This document shows, one piece after another, positions 49,114 through 57,628 of a stretch of DNA of 64,000 nt. This stretch comes from Desulfobacter sp. (GTDB lineage: Bacteria > Desulfobacterota > Desulfobacteria > Desulfobacterales > Desulfobacteraceae), in NCBI GenBank assembly GCA_028768525.1, contig CP054837.1:744001-808000 (forward strand), given 5' to 3'. Each line of letters begins with the position of its first letter. The stretch's first letter is position 1. The translations under genes were made by a program, and so were the position numbers. The notes under the pieces were generated by a model. It searched no databases. It was not told the origin of the DNA and saw only the letters and a list, made by a program, of their open reading frames with translations.

Positions 49114-50502
49114 CTACTTTCTCACCAGCAGGGCCACGGACTCAATGTGGTAGGTGTGGGGGAACATATCCACCGGCGTGACTTCCAGCACGGCGTACCG
49201 GGAGGCCAGCATCTCCAGGTCCCGGGCCAGGGTGGCCGGGTTGCAGGAGACATAGACGATCTTGTCCGGGGAGTGTGCCAGGACATGGCCCACCACATCC
49301 TTGTGCATGCCCACCCGGGGGGGGTCGATGATGATCACGTCGGGCTTTTCCGGGACTTCCTTGAACACATCCTTGATGTCCCCTTCAAAGAATTCGCAGT
49401 TGTCGATATTGTTCAGCCGGACGTTTTCCCGGGCATCCACCACAGCGGAATGGACAATTTCAATGCCGTAGATCTTTTTGGCATGGCCCGAGAGCCAGAT
49501 GGGGATGGTGCCGGTGCCCGAATAGAGGTCCAGAACGGTCTCATTGCCCGTCAGGCAGGCATACTCCCGAACCTTGGTATACAGCTTTTCACAGGCCCGG
49601 GTATTGGTCTGGAAAAAGGAATTGGCCGAAATCTTGAACTTGAACGTCTCCAGCTTTTCAATGATATGGTCCTCGCCGTGGATGAGAAGTTCCTCCTGCC
49701 CCATGGAGACCCCGGATTTTGAATCGGTGATATTGTTCATGATGGAGGCGATGTTGGGGTATTTTTCAGCCAGAATCCGCCCCAGTTCCGATACCACGGC
49801 CTCATTCTTGGTTTTGGTGACGATATTCACCATCCACTGGTCCCGGGCCACGGAATGGCGGAGCATGAGGAACCGCCAGAATCCCTCGTGGCTTCTCAGG
49901 TGGTAGGCGGGCAGGCCGGAATCCTTGATAAAGGCCCTGACATCCTCAAGGATGGCATTGCCCAGGCCCGGCATGATTTCGCATTGTTTAATGTCGATGA
50001 CCTGGTCAAAGGTACCCGGAACATGGAGGCCGATGCCGAACCCTTTTTTGACGGTTTCGTCCTCCAGCTCATGGGGCATGAGCCAGCGCTGGGCCGCGCA
50101 GGAGAATTCCATCTTGTTCCGGTATTCAAAAATATCATCGGACGGGACCACATCGGTGACCCGGACATCCTTGAGCCCGCCGATGTGTGCCAGGGATTCG
50201 GTGACATGGCGCCGTTTGTACTCCAGCTGCTTTTCATAGGGCAGCTGCTGCCATTTGCACCCCCCGCAGAAATTACAATAGGCGCATTTTCCTTCACTGC
50301 GCAGGGGAGACGGCTTTAGCACTTTGATCAGCTTGCCCTCGCCCCAGGATTTCTTTTTCTTGGTGATCTTTACAAAGGCCAGGTCGCCGGGCACGCAGCG
50401 GTCAACAAATACGGGAAACCCCTCCGGCTTGGCCAGGCCCTTGCCCCCGAACGCCAGATCAATGATTTCCAGTTCATAGGTTTTTCTTTTTTTTACAGCC
50501 AT
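49114..50502 (-). CDS. rlmD: RlmD/TrmA-type 23S rRNA uracil-5 methyltransferase
   Basis: 462 residues. N-terminal TRAM domain (YELEIIDLAFGGKGLAKPEG). A 4Fe-4S site pattern CAYCNFCGGC with a later Cys in IDIKQCEIMPG, then a SAM-binding domain (VLDLYSGTGTIPI) and catalytic Cys in VYVSCNPATLARD. Which uridine it methylates (RlmC, RlmD or TrmA position) cannot be told from sequence alone; RlmD is the likeliest by cluster pattern. Starts 97 nt from the divergent hydrolase gene. Confidence 0.9.
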   Translation of the reverse strand: MAVKKRKTYELEIIDLAFGGKGLAKPEGFPVFVDRCVPGDLAFVKITKKKKSWGEGKLIKVLKPSPLRSEGKCAYCNFCGGCKWQQLPYEKQLEYKRRHVTESLAHIGGLKDVRVTDVVPSDDIFEYRNKMEFSCAAQRWLMPHELEDETVKKGFGIGLHVPGTFDQVIDIKQCEIMPGLGNAILEDVRAFIKDSGLPAYHLRSHEGFWRFLMLRHSVARDQWMVNIVTKTKNEAVVSELGRILAEKYPNIASIMNNITDSKSGVSMGQEELLIHGEDHIIEKLETFKFKISANSFFQTNTRACEKLYTKVREYACLTGNETVLDLYSGTGTIPIWLSGHAKKIYGIEIVHSAVVDARENVRLNNIDNCEFFEGDIKDVFKEVPEKPDVIIIDPPRVGMHKDVVGHVLAHSPDKIVYVSCNPATLARDLEMLASRYAVLEVTPVDMFPHTYHIESVALLVRK

Positions 50503-50599
50503 ATTATATTATATTCCACCTGATTTTAGTCGTACTGAATATCAAAATTCTTAATCAAAAAAGCGGGTTATTATACAGGAGGTTGAGGGGAAAGACAAG

Positions 50600-51337
50600 A
50601 TGAAAACAGTGGAGACTCAATTCAGCGCAGACGGATTTACCCTTAAAGGCACCCTTCATCTTCCCGAAACCGCCGGCAAACCGCCGTTGGTGGTGGGCTC
50701 CCACGGCCTTGAGGGAAGCCGGTGTTCAGCCAAGCAGATGGTGCTGTCCAGGCTGCTGCCGGCAAAGGGCATGGCCTTTTTCCGCTTTGACCACCGGGGC
50801 TGCGGGGAGAGTGAAGGAAATTTTGCAGAGGACACCTCCCTGGACAAGCGGAGCCGGGATTTTACGGCGGCGGTGGCCCATGTCATGGAGATGGGTCTCA
50901 CCTCGGGACAACTGGCCCTGTTCGGCTCCTCCATGGGCGGCGCCACCTGCATCAATGCCTGGCAGGCCCTTGAGCAAATGAAAATTCATCCCATGGGCGG
51001 GGTGCTCTGCGCCGCCCCTGTCATCAGCAGGACCATAAAGAATATTCCATTGGACGCCACTGACAACCGCCCTGCCCTGCCCCTGAAATTCTTTGCGGAA
51101 AACCTGCTTTTCAATATTCTGGACCGGGCCGCCGCCCTCCACCATGTCATGGTCTTCCACGGGGATGCCGACAACATCGTACCGGTATCCAATGCCCATG
51201 ACCTCTATGACGCCATCCAGGCCCCCAAGGAAAAGATCATCCACCCGGGGGGCGCCCACCAGATGACCGATCCGTCCCACCAGGCGGACTTTGAAGTCCG
51301 GGCCATGGCCTGGTACAAGGGTATCTTCGGCCTCTAA
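50600..51337 (+). CDS. Alpha/beta hydrolase (serine esterase/peptidase-like)
   Basis: 245 residues. Oxyanion and nucleophile motifs are visible: GSHGLEG, FDHRGCGES, and GSSMGG with nucleophile Ser. Later Asp in GDADNIVPV and His in PGGAHQM complete a triad. The substrate is unknown. The stop overlaps the end of the convergent cinA gene by 4 nt. Confidence 0.9.
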   Translation: MKTVETQFSADGFTLKGTLHLPETAGKPPLVVGSHGLEGSRCSAKQMVLSRLLPAKGMAFFRFDHRGCGESEGNFAEDTSLDKRSRDFTAAVAHVMEMGLTSGQLALFGSSMGGATCINAWQALEQMKIHPMGGVLCAAPVISRTIKNIPLDATDNRPALPLKFFAENLLFNILDRAAALHHVMVFHGDADNIVPVSNAHDLYDAIQAPKEKIIHPGGAHQMTDPSHQADFEVRAMAWYKGIFGL

Positions 51338-52569
51338 CCCGCCGCTTTAACAACTTCCCTTCTGAGCATCTCCAACGCCGTGGCCGCAAACATCTCTTTG
51401 TTCCGCTCCCGGCTTCCCATGTCCAGGACAAACCGCCGGGCGGATACGCCCGAAGGCCCGGCCACCCCGATGCAGACCGTTCCCACGGGCTTTTCACCGG
51501 TACCGCCGGTGGGGCCGGCAATGCCCGTGGTGGATACGGCCCAGTCGGAGTTTCCGGCCCGCCTTGCCCCGGCAGCCATCTCCCGGGCCGTGGGCTCACT
51601 CACCGCCCCGTGGTCTATGAGGGTCTGTTCCGCCACCCCCAGCACATCGGTCTTGGCGGAATTGGCATAGGTGGTGGCGGAAAAAAGGAAATAGTCCGAC
51701 GCCCCGGCCACATCGGTGATCATATTGGCAATGAGGCCGCCGGTGCAGGATTCCGCGATACTCAGGGTCTGGCCGGCATTGGAAAGGAGCCGGCCGGTTT
51801 CCTGGGCCAGGGTCAACCCCTGGCGGGAGATCACCCTGCGGTCCAGCCGCCCCAGCGCCCAGTCTTTGGCCCCTCCCATCTCAAGTTCCTGGGAATGGGC
51901 AACGATCTTCACTTCGATCAGGGGAAACCTGGCCCTGAATCCCAGATCCAGCCCGGGAAACCGTTCTTCAAATCCCTGGAGTCTCTCCCCCACGGCAGAT
52001 TCGCCCAGTCCGAAGACCATGAGCCGTTCCACCCGGATTTCACCCGTTCCTCCGGTCATTGCAAGGAGCGCCGGCCGCACCTTCCCCTGGAACATCTGCC
52101 GCATTTCATCGGGCACCCCGGGCATGAAAAAAAAGCGGCAGCCCCCTATATCCATTTCAAATCCCGGCGCAGTGCCGTGGCTGTTCTCAAGGACCCTTGC
52201 CCCTGCGGGCAGCATGGCCTGCTTTTCATTGGCCCGGGTCAGTTCATAATTCCGTTTTTCAAAAAAAGCCTTCATGGAATCCAGCGCCTGGCCATTGCGT
52301 TCAAGCTCGATGCCGGCGGTCCGGGCGGCAGCCTGGGCCGTGAGGTCGTCCCGGGTGGGCCCCAGGCCGCCGGTGACAATACAGGCCTCAGCCCGGCCGG
52401 CAATGGTCTTCAGGGTCTGGCTGATGGCTCGGATATCGTCCCCCACCGCCGTGATCCGTGACACGGTAATCCCCGCCTCCTTGAGCCGCCGGCACAAATA
52501 GCTGCTGTTGGTATCAACGATGTCCCCCAGCAGGACCTCATCCCCTGTGGAAAGAATTTCTGCAATCAT
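51334..52569 (-). CDS. cinA: CinA-family protein (NMN deamidase/ADP-ribose pyrophosphatase-like)
   Basis: 411 residues. N-terminal MoeA-like COG1058 domain (STGDEVLLGDIVDTN, VTGGLGPTRDD) and a C-terminal PncC-type nicotinamide-nucleotide amidase domain (AESCTGGLIANMIT, GIAGPTGGTGEKPVG). Acts in pyridine-nucleotide recycling in the cytoplasm. Overlaps the preceding radical SAM gene by 4 nt, so the two are co-transcribed. Confidence 0.93.
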   Translation of the reverse strand: MIAEILSTGDEVLLGDIVDTNSSYLCRRLKEAGITVSRITAVGDDIRAISQTLKTIAGRAEACIVTGGLGPTRDDLTAQAAARTAGIELERNGQALDSMKAFFEKRNYELTRANEKQAMLPAGARVLENSHGTAPGFEMDIGGCRFFFMPGVPDEMRQMFQGKVRPALLAMTGGTGEIRVERLMVFGLGESAVGERLQGFEERFPGLDLGFRARFPLIEVKIVAHSQELEMGGAKDWALGRLDRRVISRQGLTLAQETGRLLSNAGQTLSIAESCTGGLIANMITDVAGASDYFLFSATTYANSAKTDVLGVAEQTLIDHGAVSEPTAREMAAGARRAGNSDWAVSTTGIAGPTGGTGEKPVGTVCIGVAGPSGVSARRFVLDMGSRERNKEMFAATALEMLRREVVKAAG

Positions 52570-54098
52570 GAGTCAGCCCCCGGATGGTTAAAAAACATGG
52601 CATGGTTGGATGAAAAAAAGGCGGGGTTTTTCCTGAACCGGGACCCCACCCCCAATTCTTTTTTAAACTCCTTGTCGATGAATGCCTTGACATGACGGCG
52701 GTCCCAGCCCTTGGGATGGTTGAAGTTCAGGTACAAGGATAAATCCCCGTGGTAAAATTCCTGGGTATCAAGCCCCTGGGCATCCTCGCTGAACTTGGGC
52801 AGGTTGAACACGGCCAGATTCAGGTAATCAATATTGTCTTTATGCTGCTTGACATAGTCCAGGGTGTGCCGGGCCGCACCCTCGTCCTCAAAACTGGTGC
52901 CCAAAAGAATATAGACAAAGGTGAGGATGCCGGCTTCCTTGAGGTTGGCAAGGGTTCTGGAAACCAGTTCAAGGTCGGTGCCCTTGTTCATCTGTTCCAG
53001 CACATCCTGGTCCCCGGATTCCAGTCCCAGCTTGAGCATTTCACAGCCGGAGCGCTTGAGATTCCGGCAGAATTCAGGGTCGGCAAAATCCTTTTCAAAC
53101 CGGACGAACCCGTACCATTTGAAGGGAAAGGTCCGCCTGGACATGGCCCGGAGCAGGGCCGGGGTCACGGCATTATCAATGAAATGGACCACTTCCGGGG
53201 AATGGGCCCGGGCCATGGCATCCAGGTCCGCCATGGTCTGGCAGGAGCGCTGAGCCGAGTAGGGCCGGGTTTCGGCCTTTTCAGGACAGAACCGGCACTT
53301 GCTCCAATAGCAGCCGATGGAGGCCCTGAAGGGCAGAATCTTGCCCGGGGCCAAATAATCGTGGTTCTCTGCAAATCCATAGTCCGGCACATAATGCTTT
53401 TTTGTGATGCCGGGCCTGCCCAGCAGTTCAAGCAGGGGAGATTCCCCCTCCCCCCGGATGATCTTGTCAAAAAGGCCGGAAAAGGGATTGTCAAACCCGG
53501 GCCGGCTCATCCAGGAAGAGATCAGTCCGCCGCCCATGACCAGCTTTTTATCCGGGAAATTTTCCCTAATCCATCCGGCCAGGGCAAAGCTCACCAGGGC
53601 CTGGTTGAGGTAACACATGGAGATGCCGACCCAGGGATGGTCCCAATCCTCAATCTGGGGCCGGATCTTTTCTTCAAAAAAAGGGTAAAAGGGATTTTCA
53701 CGGTGGTCGGCGGCGGATCTCAACAGGTCGTTGGAATCCACCGAGGACAACCGGTTGTCGCTGTAATCACTGAGGGTGATCCGAAACCGGGTCTGGTCGT
53801 AGGACATGGTGAGCAGCCGGTTGAGGTCGTATACCCGCTGGTGGTACCGGTCAACGTTGGTATACAGCCCCGGGTCCTTGAGATCCCGGATGATAGAGTT
53901 ACGGTGCTTCAGGGCCCGCCGGGTCCAGGAATCCTGGGCCTGTTCCTCTGTGACGGAGTTGATCAGATAGAGCAGCCCGTCGGCATTGGCATCGTACACC
54001 CGGCAGTCCAGCCCCTGGGACTTGAGGGCTGCGGATAAAAGCGCCACCCCCGCAGGGGGTTCACAGGGCTTGGCCACCGGGGGAAAAATCAAAAGCAT
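52566..54098 (-). CDS. B12-binding-type radical SAM protein
   Basis: 510 residues. N-terminal cobalamin-binding-like region (VALLSAALKSQGLDCRVYDANADG), then a radical SAM core. The cluster motif reads CYWSKCRFC, that is CX4CX2C, where the usual spacing is CX3CX2C. Later LKLGLESGDQDVLEQMNKG and YILLGTSFEDEG fit the TIM barrel. The substrate is unknown: it may be a methylase or lipid/RiPP tailoring enzyme. Co-transcribed with cinA. Confidence 0.85.
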   Translation of the reverse strand: MLLIFPPVAKPCEPPAGVALLSAALKSQGLDCRVYDANADGLLYLINSVTEEQAQDSWTRRALKHRNSIIRDLKDPGLYTNVDRYHQRVYDLNRLLTMSYDQTRFRITLSDYSDNRLSSVDSNDLLRSAADHRENPFYPFFEEKIRPQIEDWDHPWVGISMCYLNQALVSFALAGWIRENFPDKKLVMGGGLISSWMSRPGFDNPFSGLFDKIIRGEGESPLLELLGRPGITKKHYVPDYGFAENHDYLAPGKILPFRASIGCYWSKCRFCPEKAETRPYSAQRSCQTMADLDAMARAHSPEVVHFIDNAVTPALLRAMSRRTFPFKWYGFVRFEKDFADPEFCRNLKRSGCEMLKLGLESGDQDVLEQMNKGTDLELVSRTLANLKEAGILTFVYILLGTSFEDEGAARHTLDYVKQHKDNIDYLNLAVFNLPKFSEDAQGLDTQEFYHGDLSLYLNFNHPKGWDRRHVKAFIDKEFKKELGVGSRFRKNPAFFSSNHAMFFNHPGADS

Positions 54099-54206
54099 GG
54101 GTATATCACATCCTGAACATTCTGGTTAAAATCCGTTTCTTTTATCATATTCCCGCCGCCCTGTCCCAGGAAAGATTTTCACCGCCCCCTGTGCCTGCAC
54201 ACGAAC

Positions 54207-54242
54207 AAGGGTGCGAATACATCATCTTGTATTTGCACCCTT
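54207..54242 (-). terminator. Stem-loop after the universal-stress/ion operon
   Basis: AAGGGTGCGAATACA and TGTATTTGCACCCTT form a 15-bp stem (one G-T pair) with a 6-nt loop. It lies 50 nt after the stop of the universal-stress gene, on its transcript. The T-run is short on both strands, so strength is uncertain. Confidence 0.6.
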
Positions 54243-54292
54243 TATCCTGCCCCCAATGCCCTGCGGTACAAAAAAACGCGGCAGACAGAAAA

Positions 54293-55123
54293 TCAGCGGA
54301 GGTCTATTTCGCTCTTGGGACCGGTCACCAGCATATTGTTACCCAGGGTGGACTGGATATGTTCCATTTTGCTGCCGAAAAGCAGGTCCTTGAGCATGCC
54401 GTGCCCATAGGCCCCTAACACCAGCAAGGCATCATGGGGAATCTCGTAAAGCATGTCATCAAACTGGTCTTTTTCCCAGAAATGCCATTTCCGGACACCG
54501 GGCGAAGCCATTTCCCAGAAGGGTTCTTTTTCCACAACCCCTTTGTAGTAGGCCTGATCCCGCCCCTCCATTAATGTATAGATATCCAAAGGAAGACCGG
54601 AAGCCAGGGAGAGCTTCAGCCCAAGCCTCAGGGCATTGACAGCATTATTCGAGCCGCCGAACAGGACCGCAATGCTTGTCCAGGGCTTGAAAACGGGGCT
54701 GGTAAGAAATACTGGGAAGGTGGCATGCTTTATAATGCGCCTGACCTTGGGGCCGATATGGCCCAGACCGATTCTTGAGGATTTATCGCTGACCGACCTC
54801 GGGCAGCTTAGAAAATCAAAATGTGTTGGTATATCGGGCAGGGTGGATGCCGTATAGTTTTTCGGTGTCAGGAAGATCTCCCTCATGCCGTTTTCGGACA
54901 AAAGGCGGCGGGCGCGCTCCTCTGTGGTTTTAGGATTGTCCAGATAACTTGAATCCAGATCCACCTGAATCACGTCATTGGAAAAATAAAACAGGAATTT
55001 GTCGCTCTTGGGAATATACACCACAGGGGCAGCCTTTACCGTTTTGCAGAAATAAAGGGTTTGAAGAAAGGTCTCCCTTCCAAAAGGGGTGTTTCTAAAA
55101 ATATGCAGCATCTTATAATCCAT
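54293..55123 (-). CDS. Double universal-stress-protein-like domain protein
   Basis: 276 residues. Two UspA-like halves: the first (about 1-135) is degenerate, the second has the nucleotide-binding pattern (TSIAVLFGGSNNAVNAL, ALLVLGAYGHGMLKDLLFGSK). ATG at 55123 follows GAGAGGAA. Last gene of the nine-gene ion-transport operon, 25 nt after the chloride channel. It may sense ATP or monitor stress for that system. Confidence 0.82.
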   Translation of the reverse strand: MDYKMLHIFRNTPFGRETFLQTLYFCKTVKAAPVVYIPKSDKFLFYFSNDVIQVDLDSSYLDNPKTTEERARRLLSENGMREIFLTPKNYTASTLPDIPTHFDFLSCPRSVSDKSSRIGLGHIGPKVRRIIKHATFPVFLTSPVFKPWTSIAVLFGGSNNAVNALRLGLKLSLASGLPLDIYTLMEGRDQAYYKGVVEKEPFWEMASPGVRKWHFWEKDQFDDMLYEIPHDALLVLGAYGHGMLKDLLFGSKMEHIQSTLGNNMLVTGPKSEIDLR

Positions 55124-55148
55124 TGCATTTCCTCTCAAATGGTTAGGG

Positions 55149-56879
55149 TTAACTGTGTATGGTCTGCACCATCAGTTCTTTGCGATACAGGTCTAAAATT
55201 CTGGCCTTTGAGACCATGCCGATAAATTTGCCATGATCCACTATGGGAATGGCATCCATGGCGTTGGCATCCATCATTTCCATCACCTCCCTCAGATCGG
55301 TGACCGTGGATGCCCTCGGGATGTCCGCGTCCATGATCTGATTGACAAAAATCATGTCATAGACACCGGGATCCAGTGCATACAGGCGGACATCGGAAAT
55401 CTTAATGATCCCCAGAAACCGCCCGGTTGCCTCATCCAAAACCGGGAACCGCTCCTGGCTGGAGGGTTTAATCAATTCTATAAAATCCCTGAACAGCATA
55501 TTCTGATTAACGGTTTTAAATGAGGTCTCAATAAGCTCATTCAGGTTAAGGTCGTTGAGTATCCTTGCATCGGTCCCCGGCCGGAGAAACTGTCCCTTAT
55601 GAATCAGGTCTTTGAAGTAGAAGGAGGCCGGTTCAAGGTAATGGCTCAGTGTGGACGCCAGTGCTGAAACCGTGATCAGCGGTAAAATGGCTTCATGGCC
55701 GCCGGTGATTTCAAGGATGAGAAAGATACCGGTCAAAGGCGCCTGCATCACGCCGCTGACAATTCCCGCCATGCCCAATAGCGCATAGGCCCCGGCCGGG
55801 GCAAACGCCGCACCGGAGAATAAAAGGGCGATGATCTGGTAAAACAGGACGCCGGTCAGGCTGCCCAGCATCAGGCAGGGGGCGAAAATCCCACCGGATC
55901 CCCCCCATCCCAAAGTGGCCGCCGTGGCAAATATTTTTGCCAGCAGCGCCGCCGATGTCAGGACAATTCCCAAGGAAAAGGAGTCCGAAATCATGGACTG
56001 GATATAGCCGTATCCCTCCCCGAGGACAATGGGGGACCACAGGGCCATCAGGCCCACGGTACAGCCCCCGATAAAAGCCTTCAGCCAGGGAGGCAAGGCA
56101 TTTTTCCCGGCAAGCCGGCCGGAGAGCCCCATGGTTTTGGTGAACAGGGTGGACACCAGCGCCGATAAAAGGGCCAGCCCAAGGCAGGCCAGAATATCGT
56201 TCATATCGTAATGGAAGGGCATATGATTGAAAAGCACGGGCTCGGAGACCAGCGTCTGGGAGACCTCGGCACCGGCCACGGCAGCCACGGCAATGGGGAT
56301 AATGTTCACCATTTTCCATTCACCCAGGATCACCTCTGCGGCAAATATCAGACCGGTAATGGGGGCATTGAAAATACCGGCAATGGCCCCTGCCGTGCCG
56401 CACCCCACCAGGGTGATCCGCTGCCGTTCATTTAAGGAAAAGAATTTGGCAATATTGGAACCGATGGCCGATCCGCTCATGACCACCGGGGCTTCCGGCC
56501 CTGCGGATCCGCCGCTTCCAATGGTCAGAAAACTCGAAACCAGGCGTGAAAAACTGGATCTGAAACGGAGCAGGCCGCCATATCTGGACACGGCGTAAAT
56601 CACTTCAGGCACCCCATGGCCCGGTGCCTCTTTAAGCATCTTATTAAGAAAGACCGAAGAGAGAAACGCTCCTATCCCGGGCAACAGAAATGCCCATGCA
56701 TAGTGGCGGTATGGATGCAGCCATTCAAGGGCATGTTCAAGGGACAACTTCAGGCAGACGGCGGCCAGACCGCTGCAGATTCCGGTAATTGATCCGGCCA
56801 GGATCAGCAGCAGGCCGTCATGCATCTTGAGAGAATGCTTTAAAGGAAGGGTATATCTTGTTTTTCTAAAAAAAATCAT
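55149..56879 (-). CDS. ClC-family chloride channel/antiporter with CBS pair
   Basis: 576 residues. About 14 membrane segments (1-425) with the signature GSGGSAGPEAPVVMSG, where the gating Glu is kept and the usual GREGP/GPEGP becomes GPEAP. Two CBS domains (about 445-570) may bind nucleotides. It moves chloride or other anions, possibly in exchange for protons. Gap of 29 nt to the IIA gene. Confidence 0.93.
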   Translation of the reverse strand: MIFFRKTRYTLPLKHSLKMHDGLLLILAGSITGICSGLAAVCLKLSLEHALEWLHPYRHYAWAFLLPGIGAFLSSVFLNKMLKEAPGHGVPEVIYAVSRYGGLLRFRSSFSRLVSSFLTIGSGGSAGPEAPVVMSGSAIGSNIAKFFSLNERQRITLVGCGTAGAIAGIFNAPITGLIFAAEVILGEWKMVNIIPIAVAAVAGAEVSQTLVSEPVLFNHMPFHYDMNDILACLGLALLSALVSTLFTKTMGLSGRLAGKNALPPWLKAFIGGCTVGLMALWSPIVLGEGYGYIQSMISDSFSLGIVLTSAALLAKIFATAATLGWGGSGGIFAPCLMLGSLTGVLFYQIIALLFSGAAFAPAGAYALLGMAGIVSGVMQAPLTGIFLILEITGGHEAILPLITVSALASTLSHYLEPASFYFKDLIHKGQFLRPGTDARILNDLNLNELIETSFKTVNQNMLFRDFIELIKPSSQERFPVLDEATGRFLGIIKISDVRLYALDPGVYDMIFVNQIMDADIPRASTVTDLREVMEMMDANAMDAIPIVDHGKFIGMVSKARILDLYRKELMVQTIHS

Positions 56880-56908
56880 TGTATTAAACTTATTGTCAAT
56901 TTTCCGGT

Positions 56909-57568
56909 TCAGATACCAAAGGATTGTATTTTTTCCAAAAGTGCTTCAGAGCCGGGCCGGGAGTCTATAAACTCGAGGAATTGCCCGTCTTTCATGCATT
57001 TTGAAAGGGCTGAAAGAAGCGGCAGATGGTGTGATAAGGACGTGGAAAGCAAAAAAAACAAAATTTTCACCGGCTTGCCGTCAAGGGCATCATAGGGCAC
57101 CGGGGATTCGGGAAAACAGGTAATAATCATTGAACTGCGCAGATAGGGGAGCGGTTCCCTGGAATGGGGAATGGCAACACCGCTGCCGATGCCGGTGGAC
57201 ATGGCCGCCTCCCTTTGTTGGATCCGTTCCAGAACGTCCTGCTTGAAATCCTCTGGAATCGGTGCCATCCGTTCAACGCAGCCACTGAGTACAGCGTCCT
57301 TGTCAGCGCCCTTTATATCGTGGTAAACGGCCCCGCTCTCAAAGGCCTGAACAAGGGTTGTTCCGTTATCCGAAGAGGTGTCACTGCAACCGTCCGGACG
57401 GTTCAGCCGAATATTTTGCCTGGCCGCCCATTTATCTATATCCTGTTCCCGGAACCGGAAGCTTCCGCCCCTGGAAAAGGATGGAATTTTTCCCTGCCGG
57501 ATCCAACGTTCCACCGTTGCCGGCGCAACTCCGAAACGGGAACAAAGATCGGTTATTGATAAGGTCAT
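56909..57568 (-). CDS. HTH-PTS IIA (nitrogen-type) fusion protein
   Basis: 219 residues. Residues 1-50 are an excisionase/MerR-like helix-turn-helix (LCSRFGVAPATVERWIRQGKI). Residues 75-215 are a PTS-IIA/NTR domain with phospho-His135 in VAIPHSREP. It could relay phosphate status to transcription or to potassium uptake; IIA-Ntr is known to bind TrkA and regulate K+ transport in E. coli. The gene lies between trkA and the chloride channel. Confidence 0.88.
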   Translation of the reverse strand: MTLSITDLCSRFGVAPATVERWIRQGKIPSFSRGGSFRFREQDIDKWAARQNIRLNRPDGCSDTSSDNGTTLVQAFESGAVYHDIKGADKDAVLSGCVERMAPIPEDFKQDVLERIQQREAAMSTGIGSGVAIPHSREPLPYLRSSMIITCFPESPVPYDALDGKPVKILFFLLSTSLSHHLPLLSALSKCMKDGQFLEFIDSRPGSEALLEKIQSFGI

Positions 57569-57628
57569 CTTTATTTTATCCTTTCTAAAATTCAGGCACC
57601 CAAAACCGTTGTTTCGTCTGTTATCATT

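Noticed and set aside
52749..54038. 429-codon plus-strand frame opposite the radical SAM gene
   Set aside because: Antisense shadow; the minus strand has the clear radical SAM motif and coupled cinA overlap.
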